A stretch of DNA of 64,000 nt from Terribacillus saccharophilus (GCF_002272745.1 NZ_NPBD01000018.1:124001-188000), one strand, 5' to 3'; shown: positions 44,412-53,809, counted from the stretch's first letter. Numbers and translations: made by a program. Notes: generated by a model not told the origin, from the sequence alone.

Positions 44412-45827
44412 ATGAGAATAACGATCCTGGCCGCAATCGTACTCTGCTTGATTGGCGTGGGTATCTATTCGATTGCGTCGAACAACAAGAAGGAAGTGGA
44501 AGCAGTAACCGCTCCGAAACAGTTATTTGTCGCCACCGATGGGGACGATGAGAATGAAGGGACGAAAGAAAAACCTCTTCGTACGATACAGGCAGCAGTG
44601 GATCAGGCCACTGCTGGTACGACCGTTTATATTCGTAGCGGAACTTATACGGATGGATTTGAAGTAGCTCATAGCGGAGCGAAAGAGGCACCAGTTATCA
44701 TTCGTAATTTTGAGGATGAAAAAGTGGTTATCAGCGGCAAAGACAAAGTAATGGAAGAAGATACAGCACTTGTGAATGTAGAAAGTAAGCAATACATTAC
44801 AATTCAAGGACTAACCATGCAGGATTTGAATGCAGATTCTCCAGACTTTGCTGTGATGGGTATTTTCATAACGGGCAACAGCTCTAATATTAATATCATT
44901 CAAAATCATATCCACCATATAGGGAACAGCTCGGATGAAGGTAATGCTCATGGCATTGCAGTATATGGAACCGGCAAGATGGAACAGATTCGAGTTATGG
45001 ATAATATTGTAGAAGAATTGACGCTTGGTCTTAGTGAAGCGGTAGTGCTGAACGGTAATATTGATGGATTTGCCGTAACGGGCAATACTGTTCGTCATAA
45101 TAACAATATCGGAATCGATCTGATTGGTTATGAGGGTACATCGGAAGACCCTGATGCAGATTATGTACGGAACGGAACAGTACAAGGCAATGTGGTACAT
45201 GATAACTCTTCTTATGGTAATCCAGCATATGGAGAAGATTATTCTGCAGGCGGCATCTATGTCGATGGTGCTAAAGATATCAAAATCAAAGCAAATACAG
45301 TTTTTCGGAATGATTTAGGTATTGAAGCAACGTCTGAGCATAAAGGCCAGTACGCAGACAACATCGAAATCACTGAAAACAACGTGTATGAGAACAACTA
45401 TACAGGCATTTCAATCGGCGGTTATGACGAGGAGCGAGGCGGCACTAAAAATTCGTCTATCACTTATAACGTGCTCTTCCGAAATGACACAAAAGATCTT
45501 GATGGCGGTCAACTGCTTCTGCAACATGATATTAGCGGAAATGATATATCACATAATGTGTTCACTTCCAGCAAAACAGGACTTTTCATATCTAATTATT
45601 TCAAAACAAACAGCAACAATACTATGACACGAAATGTATACGATAAAGAAGAGAGCCGGGAAAACAGCTGGGTTTGGAAACAGCAGGAATACAGCGATTT
45701 TGCCGAATATCAAGAAGCGACCGGACAAGAAGAGGATTCTGCTTATATAGAAGTGCATTACACGGATGTCTCCAGTAAGGATTTCACCCTAACAGAAGGT
45801 ACGACTGCTCAAGCAGTAATAGACTGA
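44412..45827 (+). CDS. Exported right-handed beta-helix protein (DUF1565-like)
   Basis: 471 residues. An N-terminal hydrophobic anchor or signal (ITILAAIVLCLIGVGIYSIA) is followed by a DUF1565-type opening (FVATDGDDENEGTKEKPLRT then IQAAVDQATAGTTVYIRSGT). Repeated short strands then match parallel beta-helix (PbH1) repeats, rich in N, G and I/V (NINIIQNHIHHIG, DGFAVTGNTVRHNNNIGIDL, DNIEITENNVYENNYTGISI). This fold is found in polysaccharide lyases and hydrolases; no catalytic site could be assigned. Ribosome site is weak (AGAGTTAG). Ends in a strong terminator. Confidence 0.8.
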   Translation: MRITILAAIVLCLIGVGIYSIASNNKKEVEAVTAPKQLFVATDGDDENEGTKEKPLRTIQAAVDQATAGTTVYIRSGTYTDGFEVAHSGAKEAPVIIRNFEDEKVVISGKDKVMEEDTALVNVESKQYITIQGLTMQDLNADSPDFAVMGIFITGNSSNINIIQNHIHHIGNSSDEGNAHGIAVYGTGKMEQIRVMDNIVEELTLGLSEAVVLNGNIDGFAVTGNTVRHNNNIGIDLIGYEGTSEDPDADYVRNGTVQGNVVHDNSSYGNPAYGEDYSAGGIYVDGAKDIKIKANTVFRNDLGIEATSEHKGQYADNIEITENNVYENNYTGISIGGYDEERGGTKNSSITYNVLFRNDTKDLDGGQLLLQHDISGNDISHNVFTSSKTGLFISNYFKTNSNNTMTRNVYDKEESRENSWVWKQQEYSDFAEYQEATGQEEDSAYIEVHYTDVSSKDFTLTEGTTAQAVID

Positions 45828-45829
45828 AA

Positions 45830-45862
45830 AAAAACCTGCATGCTAAGCATGCAGGTTTTTTT
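45830..45862 (+). terminator. Intrinsic terminator
   Basis: AACCTGCATGC-TAA-GCATGCAGGTT with a long T tail, just after the beta-helix gene. Confidence 0.9.
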
Positions 45863-46023
45863 CGTAGGAAGGTTGTGTAGTGGCGATGCATCGCCCTTTT
45901 ACATAATAGGATTACAGCTTCGTAAATATTCTCTTATCTTTGTAGTATTTCTGTAAACGGATACAAATACAGACGAGTATTTGCTATGCTTTATCTATTA
46001 AAATATAAGGGAGGAATCTGCTC

Positions 46024-48297
46024 GTGAAAAGAGCGATGGATTGGAAGTTTTTCGTATTAGCTGTTTTGCTTATTCCTTTTACAATTTTCGGTTATGCCGT
46101 ACAAAGCCAGGCTGAAACTGCAGCTGACCCTGCACCGGAAATACAGCCAAAGGGAGAGGCGAACGGGAAAAAGGTCTTATTTGATAATACACATGGACAA
46201 ACTGCAGGTGCTGCAGACTGGGTTATTGATGGTGCCTTTTCTGATTTTGGTAATGGATTAGCTGACGAAGGTTATTACGTGAAGGAATTACGGAAAACAT
46301 CTGCTTTCACGTATGAGGATCTGAGTGCGTACGATGTTTTCGTCATTCCGGAACCGAACATCCCATTCAAGACATCGGAGCAGGATGCGATGCTGCGCTA
46401 CACGCAGGAGGGCGGCAGTATTTTCTTCATCGGTGACCATTACAATGCGGATCGCAACTTTAACCGCTGGGATTCTGGTGAAATCTTCAACGGTTATCGC
46501 CGGGGCGCTTTTGAAGACCCAACCAAAGGTATGTCGGCTGATGAATCAAATTCTGATCGAATGCAAGGTGTAGAAAGCTCTGATTGGCTAGGTGATAATT
46601 TCGGTATTCGCTTCCGTTTCAATGCTGTAGGTGATATTGAATCTGGACAGACTGTGGTGGAACCATCTGATTCTTTCGGAATTACAGAAGGTATTGAAGT
46701 CGTTGAATCTCACGCAGGTGCTACATTGACAATTCTCGACCCGACGAAATCCAAAGGCTTAATTTATTTCCCGGAAAATATCCCGGCTTGGCCGAATGCT
46801 GTCGACCAAGGGGTGTATGCTGGCGGCGGAATTGATGAAGGCGCTTTTGCCGCAATATCTAAAGTGGAGGAAGGTAAAGCGGCATTCATCGGTGATTCCT
46901 CACCAGTAGAAGATGCTACGCCTAAGTATCTTCGTGAAGACAGTGGGCGTACGAAGCGTACGTATGATGGCTTCACTGGAGAAGGTAATAACGGGCAGTA
47001 TCTGTTGAATGTCATGGAATGGCTGAGTGAAAAAGAAGACTATTCCAGCTTTGAGGAAACATCAATTTCTTTGAGTGAAGTGACGCCTTTGCTGGAAACA
47101 GCTACAATCAATGAAAATCCTGAACTGACTACTGAAACGGAAGCAGAACCATGGTCAAATCCACCAGCTGGATACCGTTGGTATGATCCGAGTACATTTG
47201 CAGCTGGTTCTTACGGTTCTGATGAAGTAGCATCAAATCCGAAGTATGAAGTCGTGACACCTGCTACATTGCCAACGCAGCAGGAGTTTACTGTACGAGT
47301 TGTAGTTGAGGATTTACAGCCAGGTGAGACACTGACAGGTTTGCAGCTGGGAAGCTACTTACCAGGCGGACAGCAGATCGGGAAATTCAATACAACTGGA
47401 TCTTGGCCGAGCAGCTATGGATATAGCAGCAGCTTCTCTGTCACAGCAGATGCAACAGGTAGAGGGGTAGCAGATATTCCTGCACAATTGAATCCTTCTA
47501 CTGCAGATGGCACAGCAAGCCTGCGACTTCGCAAGGATGGCAGCAATCTACTGACGAAGACTGTACAGGTCGGAAACGTTGAAACAGAGCCTTTACCGGA
47601 AGACGAAGTAGAGCTTCCGCAGCTGGTAGCTATTCAGGAAGCGCGCAACGTACAGGATGGAGAAGTTGTTACTATTGAGGGCATTGTAACATCCGCCCCA
47701 GGCAGCTTTGGCGGTAAAGGTTTCTATGTACAAGACGACACTGCCGGTATTTATGTTTTTCAGGACAGTGACAGTTTCAAAACTGGAGATCTTGTCCAAA
47801 TCAGTGCTGTAAAAACTACTTTTAATGGAGAAGTGGAAGTAACAGATATCATCAAGTCTGAAATTACTGGACAAGCAGATGTCCCGGCACCTAAATCTGT
47901 TTCTTCAATTGATGACACGAACCAAGGACAGCTTGTTAAGCTTAGTGAAGTGACTATCCAGAATATCGAAGCGGTCGGCACATATGGCACGTTTGAGTTC
48001 AATGCACAAACAGCTGATGGAAATGTTACTCGTGTGCGTGTCGACAATCGAATTGGGTTGAATCATGATGCCTTCACTTCACAATTTCAAGAAGGGGAAA
48101 AAGTTGATATTACAGGTATCTCATCTATCTTCAATGATACGTATCAGCTAAAACCTGTTGCAACGGATAATATCGTCAAGTCAGCTCAAGCAGAAGAACC
48201 GGTTCCATGTAAAACGGACAACGGAAAACACAAGGGTGCGGATAAAGGAAAAGGGAAAGGCAAAGGCCACGATAAAAGTTGGAAATGTGCCGCATAA
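46024..48297 (+). CDS. Large secreted protein with DUF4350/GATase-like and OB-fold-like domains
   Basis: 757 residues from GTG (GGGAGGAAT upstream). Residues 1-31 are a signal peptide. Residues 45-345 resemble a ThuA/DUF4350-type class I amidotransferase fold (KVLFDNTHGQ, AYDVFVIPEPN, GGSIFFIGDHYNADRNFNRW). A middle beta-sandwich (about 385-525) follows, then two OB-fold-like segments of the YhcR/nuclease-associated kind (VQDGEVVTIEGIVTSAPG, FYVQDDTAGIYVFQD). The tail is Lys/Gly/His-rich (KGKGKGKGHDK). Relatives are annotated as extracellular DNA-binding or nuclease-like proteins; no nuclease active site was found here. Function is open. Confidence 0.65.
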   Translation: MKRAMDWKFFVLAVLLIPFTIFGYAVQSQAETAADPAPEIQPKGEANGKKVLFDNTHGQTAGAADWVIDGAFSDFGNGLADEGYYVKELRKTSAFTYEDLSAYDVFVIPEPNIPFKTSEQDAMLRYTQEGGSIFFIGDHYNADRNFNRWDSGEIFNGYRRGAFEDPTKGMSADESNSDRMQGVESSDWLGDNFGIRFRFNAVGDIESGQTVVEPSDSFGITEGIEVVESHAGATLTILDPTKSKGLIYFPENIPAWPNAVDQGVYAGGGIDEGAFAAISKVEEGKAAFIGDSSPVEDATPKYLREDSGRTKRTYDGFTGEGNNGQYLLNVMEWLSEKEDYSSFEETSISLSEVTPLLETATINENPELTTETEAEPWSNPPAGYRWYDPSTFAAGSYGSDEVASNPKYEVVTPATLPTQQEFTVRVVVEDLQPGETLTGLQLGSYLPGGQQIGKFNTTGSWPSSYGYSSSFSVTADATGRGVADIPAQLNPSTADGTASLRLRKDGSNLLTKTVQVGNVETEPLPEDEVELPQLVAIQEARNVQDGEVVTIEGIVTSAPGSFGGKGFYVQDDTAGIYVFQDSDSFKTGDLVQISAVKTTFNGEVEVTDIIKSEITGQADVPAPKSVSSIDDTNQGQLVKLSEVTIQNIEAVGTYGTFEFNAQTADGNVTRVRVDNRIGLNHDAFTSQFQEGEKVDITGISSIFNDTYQLKPVATDNIVKSAQAEEPVPCKTDNGKHKGADKGKGKGKGHDKSWKCAA

Positions 48298-48303
48298 ATG
48301 GCT

Positions 48304-48342
48304 AAAAGAAGCAGGGTTGTAATAATCCCTGCTTCTTTTTTT
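48304..48342 (+). terminator. Intrinsic terminator
   Basis: AAAGAAGCAGGG/CCCTGCTTCTTT stem with a T tail after the large secreted protein gene. Confidence 0.87.
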
Positions 48343-48522
48343 GTGCTGCTTTTTTACTGTAACTTGCTTTCTTGCTCTTCATTTATAGTGAAGGTACTGT
48401 GAAACATTATGCATTTATTTTTAATATGTGACCCTTCATCAAAATAATTAAACAGTACGAGTAAATGAAGGAACAAAAATGATTTTTACTGTTTGTAGTG
48501 CTTTCTTTTTATGTTATTCGGT

Positions 48523-48550
48523 ACGCATCTGTAGTTACCTACATAGAATG
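48523..48550 (+). promoter_or_regulatory. Candidate SigK-type sporulation promoter
   Basis: AC (48523-48524), 17-bp spacer and CATAGAATG (48542-48550) approximate the SigK pattern (AC ... CATAnnnTA) and sit 26 bases before the YjcZ-like gene. Weak match in the last bases. Confidence 0.3.
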
Positions 48551-48575
48551 ACTTGAGTCAAAAAGGAGGGATATT

Positions 48576-48695
48576 ATGTCTGAAAGTTACGGCGGCGGTA
48601 AAGGATACGGTAGCGGTTTCGCGCTTCTAGTAGTTCTTTTCATCTTGTTGATCATCATCGGTGCTTCTTACGTTGGAGGCGGCTACGGTTACTAA
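48576..48695 (+). CDS. YjcZ family sporulation peptide
   Basis: 39 residues beginning [20 protein letters not shown], with a hydrophobic core ([16 protein letters not shown]) and a Gly/Tyr-rich tail (YVGGGYGY). This is the YjcZ/SscA-type pattern of small spore assembly peptides. AAAAGGAGGG lies eight bases upstream of ATG. Too short for ordinary gene calling. It is terminated by a strong hairpin shared with the convergent gene. Its presence supports an endospore-forming host. Confidence 0.87.
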   Translation: MSESYGGGKGYGSGFALLVVLFILLIIIGASYVGGGYGY

Positions 48696-48702
48696 GCAAT
48701 GC

Positions 48703-48740
48703 GAAAAGAAACCGCGGTTATTTACCGCGGTTTCTTTTCT
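48703..48740. terminator. Bidirectional intrinsic terminator
   Basis: A perfect 15-bp stem (48703-48717 with 48725-48739), A/T-rich at its base, between the YjcZ-like and YrvL-like genes. Confidence 0.9.
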
Positions 48741-49182
48741 TCTTTTTCTTTTCATAATCAAAGGTTACCTCTGTTAGGGCAATGAAAGCTGCGACAATAA
48801 TCTCTATATGCCATGCTAAATGTATAGGTTCGTATAAGCCGTTCACAATGGAGATGGCAAGCCAATTCACTACAAAGTTCAAAGAAAAAGCAACCATAAA
48901 ATCATAAAGTGTCTCTATCTTATGCTTCTTAGTGAGAATATAATAAAAAGCTTTTGCAAATAACTCACCAAAAACACTTAGAAGAAGATATACACCTACA
49001 AATACGGCCAAATGCTTGGGAGATTCATAAGCAGCACCAAGTATACTTAAAGCACCGAGAAATCCGAAATAGTAGAGGGCAGCTACGAATGCGAACGTAA
49101 ACCCTACTAGTATAGATAGAATAAGAGTTACGGAAATCTTTGATACTCTGTTTCTTTTACCTTTACGATGCTCTGTTGCCAC
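48718..49182 (-). CDS. Small membrane protein, possibly YrvL-like
   Basis: 154 residues with a basic N-terminus (EHRKGKRNRVSK), four hydrophobic segments (about 17-40, 50-75, 90-110, 122-140) and a Lys/Arg-rich C-terminus. The pattern around VNWLAISIVNGLYEPIHLAW, followed by a helix and ALTEVTFDYE, recalls the YrvL regulatory membrane family, but this is from memory and uncertain. GTG at 49182 is preferred because GAGGTG lies six bases upstream; the frame reaches 49200. Function unknown. Confidence 0.6.
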   Translation of the reverse strand: MATEHRKGKRNRVSKISVTLILSILVGFTFAFVAALYYFGFLGALSILGAAYESPKHLAVFVGVYLLLSVFGELFAKAFYYILTKKHKIETLYDFMVAFSLNFVVNWLAISIVNGLYEPIHLAWHIEIIVAAFIALTEVTFDYEKKKKKRNRGK

Positions 49183-49237
49183 TGCTATCACCTCATGCAT
49201 TCTCTCTGATTCTTTACGAATAATCTATCTAAAAGTT

Positions 49238-49756
49238 TCATATAGATGGATAGTCAGAGCGAAGCAGGCTGTACATGACCATATCTAAAAAAACACCATT
49301 CAATTTTTCAAAATGACGTAAGGTACCTTCTTCATGAAATCCAACCTTTTCGAGCAGACGACGTGAAGGTGCATTGCCTGGCTCTACCTTTGCTTCTATT
49401 CTGTTCAAATTTAACGTTTGGAAGCCTTCCTCGATTAAAGCTTGCAATGCTTGGGTCATATAACCTTTTCTCCAGAAATCCTTTCCTATCTCATAGCCAA
49501 TTTCTCCACGTTGATTCACGGCATCAATGTAATTGAACCCGCAAGTACCAACGATCGTGTCATCTTCTAGCAGTATTGTGTAGCGATCAGCATGTTCAAG
49601 TTGTGTGATGTATAAAATCATCTCTTTTGCTTGCTCTACAGAATGCATTGGGGTGATATTCATAAAAGCAGTTACATCCGGATCGGACCAGAATTGGAAT
49701 AAGGTCGGTGCATCGGAAACGGATATAGGACGCAGATAAATTTGTTGTTTGGACAA
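49238..49756 (-). CDS. GNAT acetyltransferase, RimJ/RimL-like
   Basis: 172 residues. RimJ/RimL features: YLRPISVSDAPTLFQFWSDP, EIGYEIGKDFWRKGYMTQAL (acetyl-CoA loop RKGYMT), and VEPGNAPSRRLLEKVGFHEEG. TTG at 49756 with GAGGAG eight bases upstream is preferred over the GTG/ATG-like codon at 49789. It may acetylate N-termini or small amines; target not predictable. Confidence 0.85.
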   Translation of the reverse strand: MSKQQIYLRPISVSDAPTLFQFWSDPDVTAFMNITPMHSVEQAKEMILYITQLEHADRYTILLEDDTIVGTCGFNYIDAVNQRGEIGYEIGKDFWRKGYMTQALQALIEEGFQTLNLNRIEAKVEPGNAPSRRLLEKVGFHEEGTLRHFEKLNGVFLDMVMYSLLRSDYPSI

Positions 49757-49830
49757 ACTGTATACTCCTCTCGTTGTATGATTAGTCAAAATTATGTATA
49801 TTTAATATATTGTGATAGGCGGTGATACTC

Positions 49831-50457
49831 TTGTTATCTTTGTTTCTGACAAACGTGCTTTTAGGACTCTCAATCGCTCTCCCGGTTGGTACAGTCACAA
49901 TTGAAATGACCAAACAAGGCTTAAAGAATGGTTTCGTACATGGATGGATGGTAGGAGTTGGCGGAATGACGATCGATTTTCTGTTGATGGTCGCTCTTTT
50001 TCTTGGTCTTGCTCCAATCCTGGCAGCACCTACTATCCAGACTGGCATGTGGCTGCTTGGTGCTATCTTCTTATTGTATATTGCCTACGACAGTATCAAA
50101 AATGCGGACAAGCAGATTATGATCAACGGAGAAAAAACGACAAAAAAGCTGCTATCATCTTACAAAAACGGATTGCTTGTAGCAATTTCACCTAGTAATA
50201 TCGTGTTTTGGATAAGTGTTTTCGGTACCTTTTTATCAAGCAGTTTTTCAGAAGGAAACGAGCTTTCCTTCATTGTCGCTGGACTCGGTATTCTGGCAGG
50301 CATCCAAGTGCATGATATCGGTTTGATGAGTATCGTCGCAGGCACAAGAAGAGTCGTCAACGAGACTTTCGTGAAATGGGTTTCCATTGGGGCGGGATTA
50401 GTGCTCAGTTACTTTGCTATCCTTTTCTTCATCCAATTTTTGAAACGCATCCTCTGA
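49831..50457 (+). CDS. LysE family amino acid exporter
   Basis: 208 residues, six membrane segments. LysE/RhtB features: LTNVLLGLSIALPVGTVTIEM at the N-terminus (the G-P-V motif) and NPx-type SPSNIVFWISVFG later. Probably exports an amino acid or similar small molecule. TTG at 49831 is preferred (GGCGGTGAT just upstream); GTG at 49822 is an alternative within that element. Single gene. Confidence 0.82.
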   Translation: MLSLFLTNVLLGLSIALPVGTVTIEMTKQGLKNGFVHGWMVGVGGMTIDFLLMVALFLGLAPILAAPTIQTGMWLLGAIFLLYIAYDSIKNADKQIMINGEKTTKKLLSSYKNGLLVAISPSNIVFWISVFGTFLSSSFSEGNELSFIVAGLGILAGIQVHDIGLMSIVAGTRRVVNETFVKWVSIGAGLVLSYFAILFFIQFLKRIL

Positions 50458-50527
50458 CAAGGGGCTATTTGTAGTTTACCGCTTTTTTCCTGTAGAATAT
50501 AGATATAACTTCTTGGAGGCGGTAGTG

Positions 50528-51613
50528 GTGGCAGAACCCTTGAAAGCAATGTATACGAAAGATTTCCTGGAAGGTTTCGCTTCAAAGGTGAAACAAGCCC
50601 ATAATGATTTCGATGACCTTAAATTCATCGATAAGGTGATGGACGCTGATTGGGAAGGACTTGAATTGAAAGGCCGGATACGCCGAATCAGTTTGGTGCT
50701 CGGCTCCTTTCTTCCGGAGAGCTATCCGGAGGCTTTAGGTATTCTGCTTGCTATCCAGGACCAGTGCGAAGGGTTTCCTTATTTATTTTTCCCGGACTTT
50801 GTCGAGGTCTTTGGGCTGGAGCCGGAACAGGAGGAAATATCGCTTCAGGCGTTGGAACAATTCACGAAGCGTTCGACTGCGGAATTCGCAATCAGGCCAT
50901 TTTTAATCAGGTCTCCGGAGCGGATTATGAAAAGAATGGTGGAATGGGCACAATCAGAAAATCATCATGTGCGCCGTCTTGCAAGTGAAGGCTGTCGCCC
51001 GAGGCTCCCATGGGGACAGGCAATTCGGCAGTTCAAAGAAGATCCAAGTCCGATTTTTGAGGTGCTGGAATTATTGAAAGCAGATTCTTCTCTGTATGTA
51101 CGAAAAAGTGTTGCCAATAATTTAAACGATATTGCCAAGGATAATCCCCAACAAGTTATTTTAACGGCGAAGCGCTGGAACGGTTTTTCGCCAGAGACAA
51201 ACTGGATCATTCGGCATGGCTGTCGTACACTGCTGCGGTGCGGGGAACCAGAGGTAATGGATTTATTTGGGTATGAGGAAGCAACTGAAACTCTAACTGA
51301 CGCCATGATAGCCACGGATCGTCATAGCGTTACCATTGGAGACTCGGTAACCATGTCGTATTCTTTTAACGTAAAGAAGCAGGCAAAGCTGCGTATAGAG
51401 TATGCAATAGACTTCGTAAAGAAGCGCGGGATTTCCCGAAAGAAATTTCTCCTCTCGGATCGGATATTTACAGGAGGAGAGAGTATCACGAAAGAACGAG
51501 TCCATAATTGGAAAGATTTGACCACCAGGGTCCATTATCCGGGTATACATCGTATTGTACTGATTGCCAATGGTATAGAAGTAGCTCATACAGATCTGGA
51601 ACTGATCAAGTAG
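50528..51613 (+). CDS. DNA alkylation repair protein, AlkC-like
   Basis: 361 residues, all helical in character with HEAT-like repeats in the centre (SPERIMKRMVEWAQSENHHV, EDPSPIFEVLELLKADSSLY, YVRKSVANNLNDIAKDNPQQ). A beta-rich C-terminal extension (about 255-361; VTIGDSVTMSYSFNVKKQAK) is characteristic of the AlkC branch of HEAT-repeat DNA glycosylases. These remove alkylated bases such as N3-methyladenine. GTG at 50528 has GGAGGCGGT before it; the TTG at 50513 lies inside the ribosome site. Confidence 0.8.
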   Translation: MAEPLKAMYTKDFLEGFASKVKQAHNDFDDLKFIDKVMDADWEGLELKGRIRRISLVLGSFLPESYPEALGILLAIQDQCEGFPYLFFPDFVEVFGLEPEQEEISLQALEQFTKRSTAEFAIRPFLIRSPERIMKRMVEWAQSENHHVRRLASEGCRPRLPWGQAIRQFKEDPSPIFEVLELLKADSSLYVRKSVANNLNDIAKDNPQQVILTAKRWNGFSPETNWIIRHGCRTLLRCGEPEVMDLFGYEEATETLTDAMIATDRHSVTIGDSVTMSYSFNVKKQAKLRIEYAIDFVKKRGISRKKFLLSDRIFTGGESITKERVHNWKDLTTRVHYPGIHRIVLIANGIEVAHTDLELIK

Positions 51614-51626
51614 AGGAGTGGAAAAT

Positions 51627-52211
51627 ATGAAACGCATTGCAGTATTCTGCGGTTCTAGTGTTGGCGCATCAGCAGCATATATCGCTGCCGCTGAAGAGTT
51701 AGGAAGGACGCTGGCTGCTGAGGATCTGACACTTGTATATGGCGGAGCAAGTGTAGGTTTGATGGGGGCAGTTGCGAATGGTGCTATGAAAGCAGGGGGC
51801 CATGTGATTGGTGTGATGCCTGAATTCCTAGAGAAGCGGGAAATCGCTCACTCGCATGTATCTGAACTAATCGTTGTTTCTTCCATGCATGAACGAAAAG
51901 CGAAAATGGCAGAGCTGGCAGACGGCTTCATCGCACTTCCTGGAGGACCAGGTACGCTCGAAGAGTTTTTCGAGATTTTCACATGGGCACAGCTTGGATT
52001 GCATAAAAAGCCACTCGGTATTTTGAATGTGGAGGGCTATTATGATCTGCTGGTAAGCTTATTTGACCGCATGGCAGATGAGCAATTCATGCATGAAAAG
52101 TACCGGACAATGACACTCTCAGATACGGAGCCTGCAAGTCTTCTGGAAAAGTTCCGTCAATATGAAGCGCCCGAAGTAAAAAACTATATCAGACGACCAG
52201 AGCAGACGTGA
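51627..52211 (+). CDS. LOG family protein (TIGR00730, YvdD-like)
   Basis: 194 residues. The lysine-decarboxylase-like LOG motif PGGPGTLEEFFE (PGGxGTxxE) is present, with RIAVFCGSSVGAS at the start and LVYGGASVGLMG. Family members are cytokinin riboside 5'-monophosphate phosphoribohydrolases or related nucleotide 5'-monophosphate nucleosidases. ATG at 51627 has GAGGAG nine bases upstream. Lies 13 bases after the AlkC-like gene, probably cotranscribed. Confidence 0.9.
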   Translation: MKRIAVFCGSSVGASAAYIAAAEELGRTLAAEDLTLVYGGASVGLMGAVANGAMKAGGHVIGVMPEFLEKREIAHSHVSELIVVSSMHERKAKMAELADGFIALPGGPGTLEEFFEIFTWAQLGLHKKPLGILNVEGYYDLLVSLFDRMADEQFMHEKYRTMTLSDTEPASLLEKFRQYEAPEVKNYIRRPEQT

Positions 52212-52225
52212 CAGCGTCTGCTATT

Positions 52226-52636
52226 TTATTTATCGAAGATTTCATCCTCTGGATAAGCATGTGTCCAATGAAACGGCTGTAGCTCCCGTAAAGATACATA
52301 CTTCACCTTATCCTCATTGTGTGTCACAGCCACTTGTACGTCGCGTCCCCAGTATAGTAATCGCTCCTGACAGATGCCACAGGGAGTCAGTATTTTAAAA
52401 GGACTATTTTCATCATCACGTGTCACGCAAATGGAATGGGTCACTGATGTTTGCATTTTATGGGCTTCCAGAATAGAGCCAACCTCCATGCATAGCTCGG
52501 TCGCAGCATTCAGCACTTCGGGAGCTACACTGGTAAGGATAACGCCATCACTGGTACGCATTGCAGCTGCACCGCCCCAGCCACGCGGATTCCGTTGTTG
52601 AATTAAATGAATTGCTGCCTCATATAACATATCCAT
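52226..52636 (-). CDS. Cytidine deaminase-like zinc enzyme
   Basis: 136 residues. Zinc-site motifs: TELCMEVGSI, where C-x-E corresponds to the usual C/H-A-E, and PCGICQE (PCxxC). The rest (RGWGGAAAMRTSDGVILTSV, CVTRDDENSPFKILTPCG) fits small cytidine/blasticidin-S deaminase-like enzymes. It deaminates a pyrimidine nucleoside or analogue; substrate uncertain. ATG at 52636 preferred; the frame extends to GTG 52645 but that touches the ribosome site. Confidence 0.8.
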   Translation of the reverse strand: MDMLYEAAIHLIQQRNPRGWGGAAAMRTSDGVILTSVAPEVLNAATELCMEVGSILEAHKMQTSVTHSICVTRDDENSPFKILTPCGICQERLLYWGRDVQVAVTHNEDKVKYVSLRELQPFHWTHAYPEDEIFDK

Positions 52637-52747
52637 TACTATCACTCCTCTCCCTTCAGTATATCAGGACAATTTTTACAAATCAGCAAAAAATATCAAA
52701 AGAATGATTTGCATTTGAGTTAAGCTGTAACTATAGGAGGTGAGCAA

Positions 52748-53635
52748 GTGCAGGTTCATGAATCGACTATACAAAGAGCAATTCTTTTTATCGAGAACAA
52801 TCTACACGAACCTCTTACGGCCGACCAAGTTGCCAGTTATGCCGGGTTCTCCAAATTCCATTTCCATCGATTATTCCAGTCCTTTGTCGGTTTGTCATTC
52901 ACAAATTATATCCGCAGAAGAAGATTGGCTGGAGCATCAGCAGCACTGCTGCATACCGAATTGGGAATACTCGATATCGCGTTCATGTTTCATTTTGAAT
53001 CTCAAGAGTCATTTACTAGAGCTTTCAAAAAGCATTACAGCCTACCGCCAGGAAGATACAGACGTATGATGCAAGCTGCACTGCATCAGAAGGAGGAAAA
53101 GATGGAAAATAAACAAGTAAAAGGATGGATATTAAGCGGTTCTGATCCCCACAATTATGAAATGGGAATTGACTATAAACAGGTACATCAAGGGAGAGCA
53201 TCGGGTTACTTGAAGTCGAAAACAGTATTGGGAGCAGATGAATTTGCCACGATGATGCAGCAATTCAAGGCAGCGAATTATTTAGGCAAAAGGCTTCAGT
53301 TGACTTGTTTCATCAAAACAGAAGATGTTCAGGGCTTTGCGAGCATGTGGATGAGGGTAGATAATACATCGGATGATATCATTCAATTCGATAATATGAG
53401 CAACCGTCCAATCCAGGGAACGACCAATTGGACCCGATACTGTATTGTGCTTGATGTTCCGGAAAATAGTGCTGTCATTTCCTTTGGAGTGATCTTATCC
53501 GGTAAAGGAAAGGTCTGGGCGGATGGGTTTCGATTCGAGGAAGTGGATGACTCTATTCCAACTACAAATATAGATATGACGTATCATATGCAGGATGAAC
53601 CGGTTAATCTAGCATTCGAAGAGGAACTGTGCTGA
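52748..53635 (+). CDS. AraC family transcriptional regulator
   Basis: 295 residues from GTG (AGGAGGTG, five bases upstream). Unlike most family members the AraC HTH pair is N-terminal, residues 8-105 (LTADQVASYAGFSKFHFHRL then LGILDIAFMFHFESQESFTR, AFKKHYSLPPGRYR). A C-terminal beta-rich domain follows (about 125-290; GWILSGSDPHNYEMGIDYKQ, VWADGFRFEEVD), like GyrI- or carbohydrate-binding-type ligand domains. Target genes unknown. Divergent from the deaminase gene. Confidence 0.83.
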   Translation: MQVHESTIQRAILFIENNLHEPLTADQVASYAGFSKFHFHRLFQSFVGLSFTNYIRRRRLAGASAALLHTELGILDIAFMFHFESQESFTRAFKKHYSLPPGRYRRMMQAALHQKEEKMENKQVKGWILSGSDPHNYEMGIDYKQVHQGRASGYLKSKTVLGADEFATMMQQFKAANYLGKRLQLTCFIKTEDVQGFASMWMRVDNTSDDIIQFDNMSNRPIQGTTNWTRYCIVLDVPENSAVISFGVILSGKGKVWADGFRFEEVDDSIPTTNIDMTYHMQDEPVNLAFEEELC

Positions 53636-53693
53636 TATGCTAGACATACTGACTAACATCATTCAGCTCTTTGTTCAGTTGCCATACCGTCTG

Positions 53694-53730
53694 AAAGGAC
53701 AGCATACCTAATATGCTTGTCCTTCTTTTT
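53694..53730 (+). terminator. Intrinsic terminator
   Basis: AAGGACAGCATA / TATGCTTGTCCTT with one bulge and a T-rich tail after the AraC gene. Confidence 0.8.
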
Positions 53731-53809
53731 GCGTCCCTTCTAACCTATTACCTATATTACCAGTCTAACCCTTATGGTAAAATATTCAAAAAAGAGGAGG
53801 CGCTGTAGC

